Positions 16,956 through 23,821 of a stretch of DNA of 64,000 bases are shown piece after piece. The stretch comes from UBA830 sp038146925 (GTDB lineage Bacteria > Pseudomonadota > Alphaproteobacteria > MPNO01 > UBA830): positions 1-64,000 of the forward strand of contig JAYQSP010000003.1 of NCBI GenBank assembly GCA_038146925.1. Direction: 5' to 3'. A model generated the notes under the pieces. The model was not told where the DNA came from and did not search any database. It was given only the letters and a program-made list of their open reading frames with translations. Numbering within the stretch: the first letter of the stretch is position 1; every line of letters starts with the position of its first letter. The translations under genes and the position numbers were made by a program.

Positions 16956-18536
16956 ATGGCGACCGACGTTTTTGCCGGCGTAAGGCTGGCACGCACCCCC
17001 GTATACGGGACCAGGGGGATGGTGGTGTCCGGCCATTCGCTGGCCTCCACCGCCGGGCTGCGGACGCTGGACAAGGGCGGATCGCTGGTCGACGCGATGA
17101 TCGCGACCTCCGCCACGCTGTCGGTCGTGCTGCAGCAGGCGACGTCGCTGGGCGGCGATGCGTTCTTTCTTTATCACGATGCGGCCGAAGGCAAGACCAT
17201 CGGGCTCAACGCCACCGGCCACGCGCCGGACGGGGCGACGCCGGAATACTACAAGGACGGCATCCCCGACCGGGGGCCCAACGCGGTCTCCGTGCCCGGC
17301 ATGGTGCGCGGCTGGGAACGGCTGCACGAGAAATACGGCAAACTGCCCTGGGCGGAGCTGTTCGAGGACGCCATCGACGCGGCGGAAGGACATCCGGCAT
17401 CGCGGGTTCTGACCGCCGGGCTGGATCTGTTCCGCGACGACGTGATGGCCGATCCGGCCAGCCGCGCGCTCTATTTCGACGACGCGGGCAACCGCCTGCA
17501 GGCCGGCGACATCCTGCGCCAGCCGGCGCTGGCCGAGACGCTGCGGAAAATCGCGGCGGAGAAGAGCGCCGTCTATTACGAAGGCGATATCGCAAAATCC
17601 ATTGGCGACTATGCCGTGGCCAATGGCGGGCTACTGGGCGCCGACCAGTTCGCCGGCTACGAGCCCGAATGGGTGGAGCCGCTGGGCACCGATTACCGCG
17701 GCCACACCGTGCAGGTGATGCCGCCCAATTCCTACGGCATGCTGATGCTGCTGCAGCTCAACGGGCTGTCGGCACTGTCGTCCGAACAGATCGCCGATAA
17801 CGATACCGACCGGCTGGACTACCTGATCCGCGCCATGCAGGGCGCGTTCACGCTGGGCCAGCCCTATATTTCCGATCCGCGTGTCGTCGACATCCCGGTC
17901 GACCGGCTGCTGGGCGCGGAAACCACGAAGAACCTGCAGGACTGCGTCGTCAACGGCACCAATCCCAGCACGTTCGAGAATAAGGGCGGCACGTCCTGCA
18001 TCGTCATCGCCGACGGCGACGGCAACGCCATGTCGGTGGTGCAGTCGGTATTCCACGTGTTCGGCAGCGCCTTCATGGACCCCGGCACCGGTATCCTGAT
18101 GAATAACCGGATGACCGGCTTCCGCGTCGATCCCGCCGATCCGCGCAACGTCGCCCCGCGCAAGCGGCCGTCGCACACGCTGAACCCGGTGATGGTGCTG
18201 AAGGACGGCAAGCCCAAATACCTGATGACCACACCGGGCGGCCCAGGCCAGACGCTGTCGATGGTGCAGGTGCTCACAAACCTGGTCGATCGCGGCATGG
18301 AGCTGACCACGGCAATCGAATACCCGCGCTGGTCGGTCGGCCTCGACGGGTCGTTCATGCTGGAAGACGGCTATTCGGAAGACATCGCCGCCGAGCTCGG
18401 CCGCCGCGGCCACGCGGTGAAGCACGGCTCCGGCGCGTCCTATTTCGGTTCCGCCAAGACCATCGAGATTCTCGACAACGGCGTGCTGACCGGCGCGGCC
18501 GACACGCGGCGCGAGGCCTCGGCGGTGGGGCGTTGA
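16956..18536 (+). CDS. ggt: Gamma-glutamyltransferase
   Basis: N-terminal-nucleophile hydrolase of 526 residues that transfers or hydrolyses gamma-glutamyl groups of glutathione and related peptides. The self-cleavage nucleophile is expected at Thr346 in NKGGTSCIVIADGDGNAMS. This context differs from the common TTHxSVVD but keeps Gly-Thr-Ser. The later blocks GILMNNRMTGF, RPSHTLNPVM and TTPGGPGQT are classic. No signal peptide is evident, so unlike E. coli Ggt it is probably cytoplasmic. ATG 16956 has AGGGAG upstream. It is 103 bases from the next amidohydrolase, with a long palindrome in between. Confidence 0.9.
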   Translation: MATDVFAGVRLARTPVYGTRGMVVSGHSLASTAGLRTLDKGGSLVDAMIATSATLSVVLQQATSLGGDAFFLYHDAAEGKTIGLNATGHAPDGATPEYYKDGIPDRGPNAVSVPGMVRGWERLHEKYGKLPWAELFEDAIDAAEGHPASRVLTAGLDLFRDDVMADPASRALYFDDAGNRLQAGDILRQPALAETLRKIAAEKSAVYYEGDIAKSIGDYAVANGGLLGADQFAGYEPEWVEPLGTDYRGHTVQVMPPNSYGMLMLLQLNGLSALSSEQIADNDTDRLDYLIRAMQGAFTLGQPYISDPRVVDIPVDRLLGAETTKNLQDCVVNGTNPSTFENKGGTSCIVIADGDGNAMSVVQSVFHVFGSAFMDPGTGILMNNRMTGFRVDPADPRNVAPRKRPSHTLNPVMVLKDGKPKYLMTTPGGPGQTLSMVQVLTNLVDRGMELTTAIEYPRWSVGLDGSFMLEDGYSEDIAAELGRRGHAVKHGSGASYFGSAKTIEILDNGVLTGAADTRREASAVGR

Positions 18537-18558
18537 AGCCTATTTTATAACGGCGCCA

Positions 18559-18622
18559 GCCCGCTCCCCCTCCCGGCCACCCATTAGGATGATCCCGTGG
18601 GTGGCCGGGAGGGGGAGCGGGC
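18559..18622. repeat. Long perfect palindromic element, copy 1
   Basis: Inverted repeat with 25-base arms, identical without mismatch (18559-18583 and 18598-18622), around a 14-base centre TTAGGATGATCCCG that itself contains GGAT-G-ATCC. It sits between ggt and the amidohydrolase gene, ending 17 bases before the next start codon. A second copy with the same architecture is at 63680-63743, also directly before a gene. A transcript through it would form a very stable hairpin close to the ribosome site. Confidence 0.9.
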
Positions 18623-18639
18623 CGGAACGGGAGCAAAAA

Positions 18640-20325
18640 ATGACTGATCTCCACCCCGACCTGATCGTCACCAACGGCAAGGTAATCACGGTCGATCCGT
18701 CGAACGCCATCGCCGAAGCCGTTGCCTCCAGGGGCGAACGCATCGTCGCAGTCGGCGGCGCGGCGGAAGTGTCGGCGCTGGCCGGGCCGGACACGCGCAT
18801 CGTCGACGCCGGCGGCCGCGCCGTCATCCCGGGCCTGATGGACGGTCACGCCCATATGGACCGCGAAGGGCTGAAGGACGTGTTCCCGTCGCTGGAAGGC
18901 TGCAAAACCGTCGGCGACGTGCTCGACCGGATCCGCGCGCTGGCGGCGGACGCCGCGCCCGGCGAGTGGATCGTGACCATGCCGGTCGGCGATCCGCCCT
19001 ATTACTGGAACGTGCCCGGCTGCCTGGCCGAGAACCGGTTTCCCACCCGGCAGGAACTGGACGAGGCGGCGCCCGACAATCCGGTCTATATCCGTCCGAT
19101 CTGGGGCTTCTGGCGGCACCAGCTGCCGCTGGAATCGGTCGCCAACACCCGGGCGCTGGAACTCGCCGGCATTTCGAAGAATACGGACCCAGCCACTTCG
19201 ACCATCGAGTTCGAAAAGGATTCCGCGGGCGAGCTGACCGGGCTGATCCGCGAGCAGCATTTCATGCCGGTGGCGGAGCTCGGCTATTTCCACATGGCGC
19301 CGCGTTTCACAAAGTCGGACCGCATCGACGGGCTGAAAAAGGCGATGACGATCTACAATTCGACCGCCACCACCAGTATCCTGGAAGAACATGGCGCGGC
19401 GCAGGAACTGATCAATACGTACCAGGCCGTCCACGCCGCGGGCGACGCCACGGTGCGCGCGCATCTGGTCTACAGCCCGGCCTGGGGCGGCACGAAGGAC
19501 ATCGAATATTCCACCGTGATGCAGAACTGGACGTCGTGGCTGGGCCAGCGCGGCCTCGGCGACGACTGGCTGCGGGTCGGCGGCATGTTCACCGATACCG
19601 GCATGGACGCGGACGCGATCTTCCGCGCCACGGCCGCGCCCTATACCGGCTGGTCCGGGTTCAACTACGACAATGGTGTGCCGCAGAACCGCATGGTCGA
19701 ATTCATGATCGAGGCGGCGCGCAACGGCATCCGTCTCGCCGTGATCGGACCGCGCTTCCTCGACATGTTCGAAGAGGTCAACCGCGCCGTCGACATCACC
19801 GACAGGCGCTGGGTGATCGGGCACCTGGACGTGCTGAACGCGGAGCAGATTCAAAAGGCCGCGGATCTCGGCGTCGTCATGACGACCCACACCAACCGCT
19901 ATATCTACAAACACGGCCACATCCTGCGCGAAGAGCTCGGCCCGGAGCGCCTGAACGACATCGCGCCGGTACGCAGCCTGCTGGATGCCGGCGTGAATAT
20001 CGGGCTTGCCACCGACAACGTGCCGACCACGCTGTTCTATCCGATCTGGCATGTTGTCTCGCGCTGGAACATGATTTCCGAGGACCGCATCGCCCCCGAT
20101 CAGGCGCTGAGCCGCGAAGATGCGCTGCGCTGCGGCACCATGGGCGGCGCCTATCTGACGTTCGAGGAAGACAAAAAGGGTTCGATCGAGGAAGGCAAGC
20201 TCGCCGATATTGCCGTGCTGTCCGACGACCCGCTGACCTGCGCCGAAGAAACCCTCAAGGACATCGTCGCCGAGACCACAATCGTCGGCGGCGAGCTTGT
20301 CTACGAACGGGGGAGCGCATCGTGA
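18640..20325 (+). CDS. Amidohydrolase family protein (YtcJ-like)
   Basis: Metal-dependent hydrolase of 561 residues of the YtcJ/LAF3 amidohydrolase group. Features: N-terminal beta-sandwich strand DLIVTNGKVITVDP, GRAVIPGLMDGHAHMDREG with the metal-binding HAH pair, the His-rich VMTTHTNRYIYKHGH, and GLATDNVPTTLFYPIWHV with the metal-binding Asp. The C-terminal GSIEEGKLADIAVLS is standard. The substrate is unknown; related enzymes act on amides, formamides or cyclic ureas. ATG 18640 follows GGGAG. Its TGA overlaps the GTG of the next gene (GTGA, 20322-20325), so the two are coupled. Confidence 0.85.
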   Translation: MTDLHPDLIVTNGKVITVDPSNAIAEAVASRGERIVAVGGAAEVSALAGPDTRIVDAGGRAVIPGLMDGHAHMDREGLKDVFPSLEGCKTVGDVLDRIRALAADAAPGEWIVTMPVGDPPYYWNVPGCLAENRFPTRQELDEAAPDNPVYIRPIWGFWRHQLPLESVANTRALELAGISKNTDPATSTIEFEKDSAGELTGLIREQHFMPVAELGYFHMAPRFTKSDRIDGLKKAMTIYNSTATTSILEEHGAAQELINTYQAVHAAGDATVRAHLVYSPAWGGTKDIEYSTVMQNWTSWLGQRGLGDDWLRVGGMFTDTGMDADAIFRATAAPYTGWSGFNYDNGVPQNRMVEFMIEAARNGIRLAVIGPRFLDMFEEVNRAVDITDRRWVIGHLDVLNAEQIQKAADLGVVMTTHTNRYIYKHGHILREELGPERLNDIAPVRSLLDAGVNIGLATDNVPTTLFYPIWHVVSRWNMISEDRIAPDQALSREDALRCGTMGGAYLTFEEDKKGSIEEGKLADIAVLSDDPLTCAEETLKDIVAETTIVGGELVYERGSAS

Positions 20326-21416
20326 AAACTGAAGAGCTCGACACTCCCGTCCTGACGATCGACGCCGACGCGCTGGACCGCAACATCGCGTGCATGAAGG
20401 AAATGACCGAAGCGGCGGGCGTTTCCTACCGCCCCCACGCCAAGACCCACAAATCCGCGGCGATCGCCCGGATGCAGATCGACGCCGGAGCCGTCGGCGT
20501 ATGCTGTGCCAAGCTGGGCGAGGCCGAAGTGCTGGCCAGCGAAGGCATCGACAACATTCTGATCACCACGCCGGTCGTCGGCGAAAGCAAGATCGGCCGC
20601 CTGCTGGCGGCCCGCAACATGGCGCAGATTTCAGTAGTTGCCGACAACGAAGACAACATCAACATGCTGGGCAGCATGGCGCAGCTTGGCGGCGTCGTGC
20701 TGGACGTACTGATCGAGGTCGATATCGGCCAGGGAAGATGCGGCGTGCCGCCGGGACCGGAAGCCGCGCGGCTGGCGCGGATCGTCGCGGGTCACCAGTG
20801 TCTCAACTTCGCCGGACTGCAGGGCTACCAGGGCAAGATCCAGATGACCGTCGATCCGTCGGAACGCGCCGCACAGACTGAAACCGGCCTCGACCTGTTG
20901 GCCGCGACGATCGCCGAGGTGGAAAAGGCGGGGCTACAAGTCGGTATCCGCACGGGCGGCGGGACCGGCTCCTCGCCGTTCGACCTGGACCGAGGGCTGC
21001 TAACCGAAATCCAGACCGGATCCTACGTGTTCATGGATTCACGCTATGGCAGCATCGGCTGGCCGGGTGCCAACGCGCCGCCCTTTGAAAACGCGCTCCA
21101 CATCCTGACTGCCGTGGTCAGCAAGCCGGCGCCGGACCGCGCCATCGTCGATGCCGGGCTGAAATCCGCCAGCAACGACCACGGCCCGCCGGCCGTGGTC
21201 GGAATCGAAGGCTGCGTGTTCGAATACGGGGGCGACGAGCACGGTATCCTGCGCATGGAAGACGGCGGCGAGGTGCCGCTCAATGTCGGCGACAAGCTGC
21301 TGCTGACCCCCAGCCACTGCGACACCACGATCAACCTGTACGATCAGTACATCGTGCTTAAGGACGACGAGGTAATCGACGTTTGGCCGATCGATGCGCG
21401 GGGCTGCGTGCAGTAA
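20322..21416 (+). CDS. D-threonine aldolase / D-serine dehydratase-like PLP enzyme
   Basis: Fold-type III PLP enzyme of 364 residues: alanine-racemase-like barrel followed by a D-serine-dehydratase-like C-terminal domain. The PLP lysine is Lys41 in RPHAKTHKS. The divalent-metal ligands are His332 and Cys333 in PSHCDTT. The block RTGGGTGSS binds the PLP phosphate. These residues fit metal-dependent D-threonine aldolase, D-threo-3-hydroxyaspartate dehydratase or DSD1 D-serine dehydratase; the exact reaction cannot be chosen. GTG start at 20322 with GGGGGAG upstream, coupled to the amidohydrolase, suggesting that enzyme releases a D-beta-hydroxy amino acid for this one. Confidence 0.85.
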   Translation: MKTEELDTPVLTIDADALDRNIACMKEMTEAAGVSYRPHAKTHKSAAIARMQIDAGAVGVCCAKLGEAEVLASEGIDNILITTPVVGESKIGRLLAARNMAQISVVADNEDNINMLGSMAQLGGVVLDVLIEVDIGQGRCGVPPGPEAARLARIVAGHQCLNFAGLQGYQGKIQMTVDPSERAAQTETGLDLLAATIAEVEKAGLQVGIRTGGGTGSSPFDLDRGLLTEIQTGSYVFMDSRYGSIGWPGANAPPFENALHILTAVVSKPAPDRAIVDAGLKSASNDHGPPAVVGIEGCVFEYGGDEHGILRMEDGGEVPLNVGDKLLLTPSHCDTTINLYDQYIVLKDDEVIDVWPIDARGCVQ

Positions 21417-21437
21417 CCGGGGCCGCTACCCTCCGTC

Positions 21438-21456
21438 ATTCCCTCGAAGGCGGGAA
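21438..21456. repeat. Imperfect copy of the small hairpin repeat
   Basis: ATTCCC and GGGAAT arms around TCGAAGG plus flanking GTC/GAC. Same element as the pair at 16577-16642. It lies between the convergent ends of the D-threonine-aldolase-like gene and the hydratase/lyase gene. Confidence 0.65.
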
Positions 21457-21487
21457 TGACGATGACAGGGATGCCGCCGCCCCGCCC

Positions 21488-22327
21488 CTATTTCTTCTCG
21501 ATCAGCGTGCCGGTCTTGAACGGCTCGAAGGTCGGCTTGTAGCTCTTCTCGTCCAGGAACTGGCGCAGGCCGGTGTTGTAGGAATCCTCCTGGTCGCCGA
21601 CCTTGATCGCCTGGCCTTTCTCGGCGAGGTAATCGTAGGACTGCCAGAAATCCATCGTCCGGACGTTACGCACGGCCTGTTTCGTGGCACGCAGCACGCG
21701 CGGGCTCTTGGCCATCAGCTTCTGCGCAAGTTCCTCGACCTTTGCTTCCAGTTCCGCCGCCGGGACCGCGAAATTGATCATGCCGATCCGTTCGGCCTCG
21801 TGCCCGTCGAAAGGATCGCCAAGGCAGCAGTAATAAAGCGCGTGGCGCGGCAGCACCGAATCCGCCACGACCTTGGAGACGAGCGCGCCGGGAAGAATGC
21901 CCCAGTTGACCTCTGACAGAGAGAACGTCGCGTCATCCGCCGCGATGGCGAAGTCGGTCGCCAGCAACTGCATGAAGGCGCCGCCGACGCAGTATCCTTC
22001 GACCATGGCGATGGTCGGCTTGTCGTAATTGTAAAGCAGTTCCCAGCGCCAGCGATTGGCCGCGCGCTGGGATGTCTTCCGGCCGAGCGGGTTTTTTTCG
22101 TTCTCGCGGAAGAACATCTTCAGGTCCTGCCCCGCGGAAAAATTGCCGCCGGCGCCGCAAATCACGACCACCTTCGCGTCGGGATCGACTTCTAGGTGCG
22201 TCAACGCCTCTTCCATCTCGTCATGAAGCTGGGGATTCATGGCATTGCGTTTTTCTGGCCGGTTCATCCGCACATAGGCGATGCCGTCGTGAAGATCCAC
22301 CTTCACGCATTCGAAATGGTCGAACAT
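21488..22327 (-). CDS. Crotonase-family p-hydroxycinnamoyl-CoA hydratase/lyase-like enzyme
   Basis: Crotonase-fold protein of 279 residues. Besides the general enoyl-CoA hydratase blocks (NRPEKRNAMNPQL, GAGGNFSAGQDLK, VEGYCVGGAFMQLL), it shares details with HCHL/vanillin synthase: the catalytic Glu in LSEVNWGILPG, WRWELLYNYDKPTIAMV, and the C-terminal QFLDEKSYKPTFEPFK. HCHL hydrates feruloyl- or coumaroyl-CoA and splits it to the hydroxybenzaldehyde and acetyl-CoA. ATG 22327 with GGGAG upstream. The acyl-CoA dehydrogenase and CoA ligase upstream on the same strand supply a matching pathway. A plain enoyl-CoA hydratase is the alternative. Confidence 0.8.
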   Translation of the reverse strand: MFDHFECVKVDLHDGIAYVRMNRPEKRNAMNPQLHDEMEEALTHLEVDPDAKVVVICGAGGNFSAGQDLKMFFRENEKNPLGRKTSQRAANRWRWELLYNYDKPTIAMVEGYCVGGAFMQLLATDFAIAADDATFSLSEVNWGILPGALVSKVVADSVLPRHALYYCCLGDPFDGHEAERIGMINFAVPAAELEAKVEELAQKLMAKSPRVLRATKQAVRNVRTMDFWQSYDYLAEKGQAIKVGDQEDSYNTGLRQFLDEKSYKPTFEPFKTGTLIEKK

Positions 22328-22420
22328 TTTCTCTCCCTTTATAGGCGTCGTTTTCTCAGATTATGTCGTGTCGCGGTCGAATGATGTCGGAAAGGCCAAG
22401 GTGAGTCAAAACGCGGCCGG

Positions 22421-22450
22421 CAAAAAACGGCGGCCTCGGGAGCCGCTGTT
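22421..22450 (-). terminator. Intrinsic terminator between the hydratase/lyase and acyl-CoA dehydrogenase genes
   Basis: On the minus strand an eight-pair stem (plus-strand ACGGCGGC at 22427-22434 with GCCGCTGT at 22442-22449) with a seven-base loop is followed by TTTTTTG. It lies about 200 bases after the acyl-CoA dehydrogenase stop and about 95 bases before the hydratase/lyase start, so the latter probably has its own promoter. The rest of 22328-22651 contains no gene, one palindromic repeat (22592-22618) and a CACCC/GGGTG hairpin at 22464-22477. Confidence 0.7.
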
Positions 22451-22591
22451 TTACGTCCCCGCGAAGACACCCTGCAGGGTGCGCTAGCTCGCTGTCTTTG
22501 GTTTATGACAGGCGGGTGTCACCAAGCCGTTAATGACGAAAGCTAGTCGATTGTATTGGGTGAGTGTCACAGGACAGGAACTTGGACCCTG

Positions 22592-22618
22592 CCCCCTCCC
22601 CTTTGAGGGGGAGGGGGG
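22592..22618. repeat. GC-rich palindromic repeat, second copy
   Basis: CCCCCTCCCC-TTTG-AGGGGGAGGGGG, near-perfect palindrome related to 15280-15303. Lies directly beyond the acyl-CoA dehydrogenase stop codon. Confidence 0.7.
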
Positions 22619-22651
22619 CAGATATGAATTCCGACAGACACTCTCGAAAAT

Positions 22652-23809
22652 TCAACCCCCGTACTGCCGCAAAACGTGCCGGGCAAGCGCCATTTTCAGG
22701 ATTTCGGTTGGTCCTTCTGTGATGACGAAGCTGCGTTGATCACGCCACATCCGTTCGATCGGCAGATCGGTCGTCAGCCCCATCCCGCCGTGAATTTGCA
22801 TGCAGCGATCGGCCGCTTCGAACGATTTGGTATCCCCGAGATACTTGCACATGTAGGCGTCGTAGCGGATGTCCTCTCCGGCATCGTGCTTGGCCGCCGC
22901 CGTGTGAACCATCAGCCGCAGCATGTGCAGATCGGCATAGGAATCGACCAGCATCCACTGCACCGACTGGCGTTCGGCGAGCTTCTTGCCGAAGGTTTCC
23001 CGCTGTTTGGCATAGGACGCCCCGAGTTCGAGACAGCGTTCAATGACGCCGATGCCGCGCGCGCCGTGACGGATACGCCCGGCGCTGATCCAGTTCTGGG
23101 CGAACTTGAATCCGTCGCCCTCGCCGCCGATCATGTTCTCCGCCGGCACGCGCACGTCCTCGAAGGCGATTTCCCAAGGGCGGTCGTTCATCATCGTTTC
23201 CTGCGCCCGCAACAGCTTGACGCCGGGGCTGTCCATATCGACCAGGAAGGCGGAGATACCGCCGCGCGATCCCTTTTCTCGGTCGGTAGCGGCGATGACC
23301 TGGGCGAAATCGGCATCCGCGGCGCCTGTGATGAATCGCTTCATGCCGTTGATGACGTAATGATCGCCGTCGCGCACCGCGGTGGTCCGCATGCCGCCGG
23401 GATCGCCGCCGGCTTCGGGTTCGGTCTGGGCAAAGCAATGCCGCAGCTTGCCCTCGAGGACAGGATACAAATACCGCTTCTTCTGCTCGTCGTTCAGGTA
23501 ATACAGGATCGGGCTGACGATCGGGCCGAAGATGTTCACGTTGCGGGTCGGCAGCGCGATGGTCCGCGCCAGCTCGGTCCACACGATGGATCGCGCCAGC
23601 AAACCGAGGCCCTGACCGCCGTATTCCTCCGGTACATCGAAAAGCCAAAGACCGATGGCCTTGGCCTTTTCCTCAAGCGATTTCTGAACCTCCGGCTTCA
23701 GCTTGGGGCCGTCCATGCTGTCCTGTTCGATGGGGATCAGTTCGCGGTCAACGAAACGCCGCACCGTTTCCTGCAGCATCCGCAATTCTTCGGGGAGCTG
23801 ATAGTCCAT
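22652..23809 (-). CDS. Acyl-CoA dehydrogenase
   Basis: FAD enzyme of 385 residues introducing an alpha-beta double bond into an acyl-CoA. It begins MDYQLPEELRMLQETVRRFV. FAD/substrate blocks: CFAQTEPEAGGDPGGMRTTA, YVINGMKRFITGA and QIHGGMGLTTDLPIERMWRD. The catalytic Glu is in VITEGPTEILKMALARH, the usual position for short-chain members. ATG 23809 with AGAAGGA upstream; only 12 bases after the stop of the CoA synthetase, so they form an operon. It may desaturate a phenylpropanoyl-CoA to the hydroxycinnamoyl-CoA used by the lyase downstream. It needs an electron-transfer flavoprotein, not seen here. Confidence 0.9.
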   Translation of the reverse strand: MDYQLPEELRMLQETVRRFVDRELIPIEQDSMDGPKLKPEVQKSLEEKAKAIGLWLFDVPEEYGGQGLGLLARSIVWTELARTIALPTRNVNIFGPIVSPILYYLNDEQKKRYLYPVLEGKLRHCFAQTEPEAGGDPGGMRTTAVRDGDHYVINGMKRFITGAADADFAQVIAATDREKGSRGGISAFLVDMDSPGVKLLRAQETMMNDRPWEIAFEDVRVPAENMIGGEGDGFKFAQNWISAGRIRHGARGIGVIERCLELGASYAKQRETFGKKLAERQSVQWMLVDSYADLHMLRLMVHTAAAKHDAGEDIRYDAYMCKYLGDTKSFEAADRCMQIHGGMGLTTDLPIERMWRDQRSFVITEGPTEILKMALARHVLRQYGG

Positions 23810-23821
23810 GTGTCTATCCTT

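Noticed and set aside
18966..20321. An open frame running in a second phase through the amidohydrolase into the D-threonine-aldolase-like gene, suggesting a fusion
   Set aside because: The part before 20322 is a shadow of the amidohydrolase; a GTG with a good ribosome site at 20322 begins the recognisable protein.
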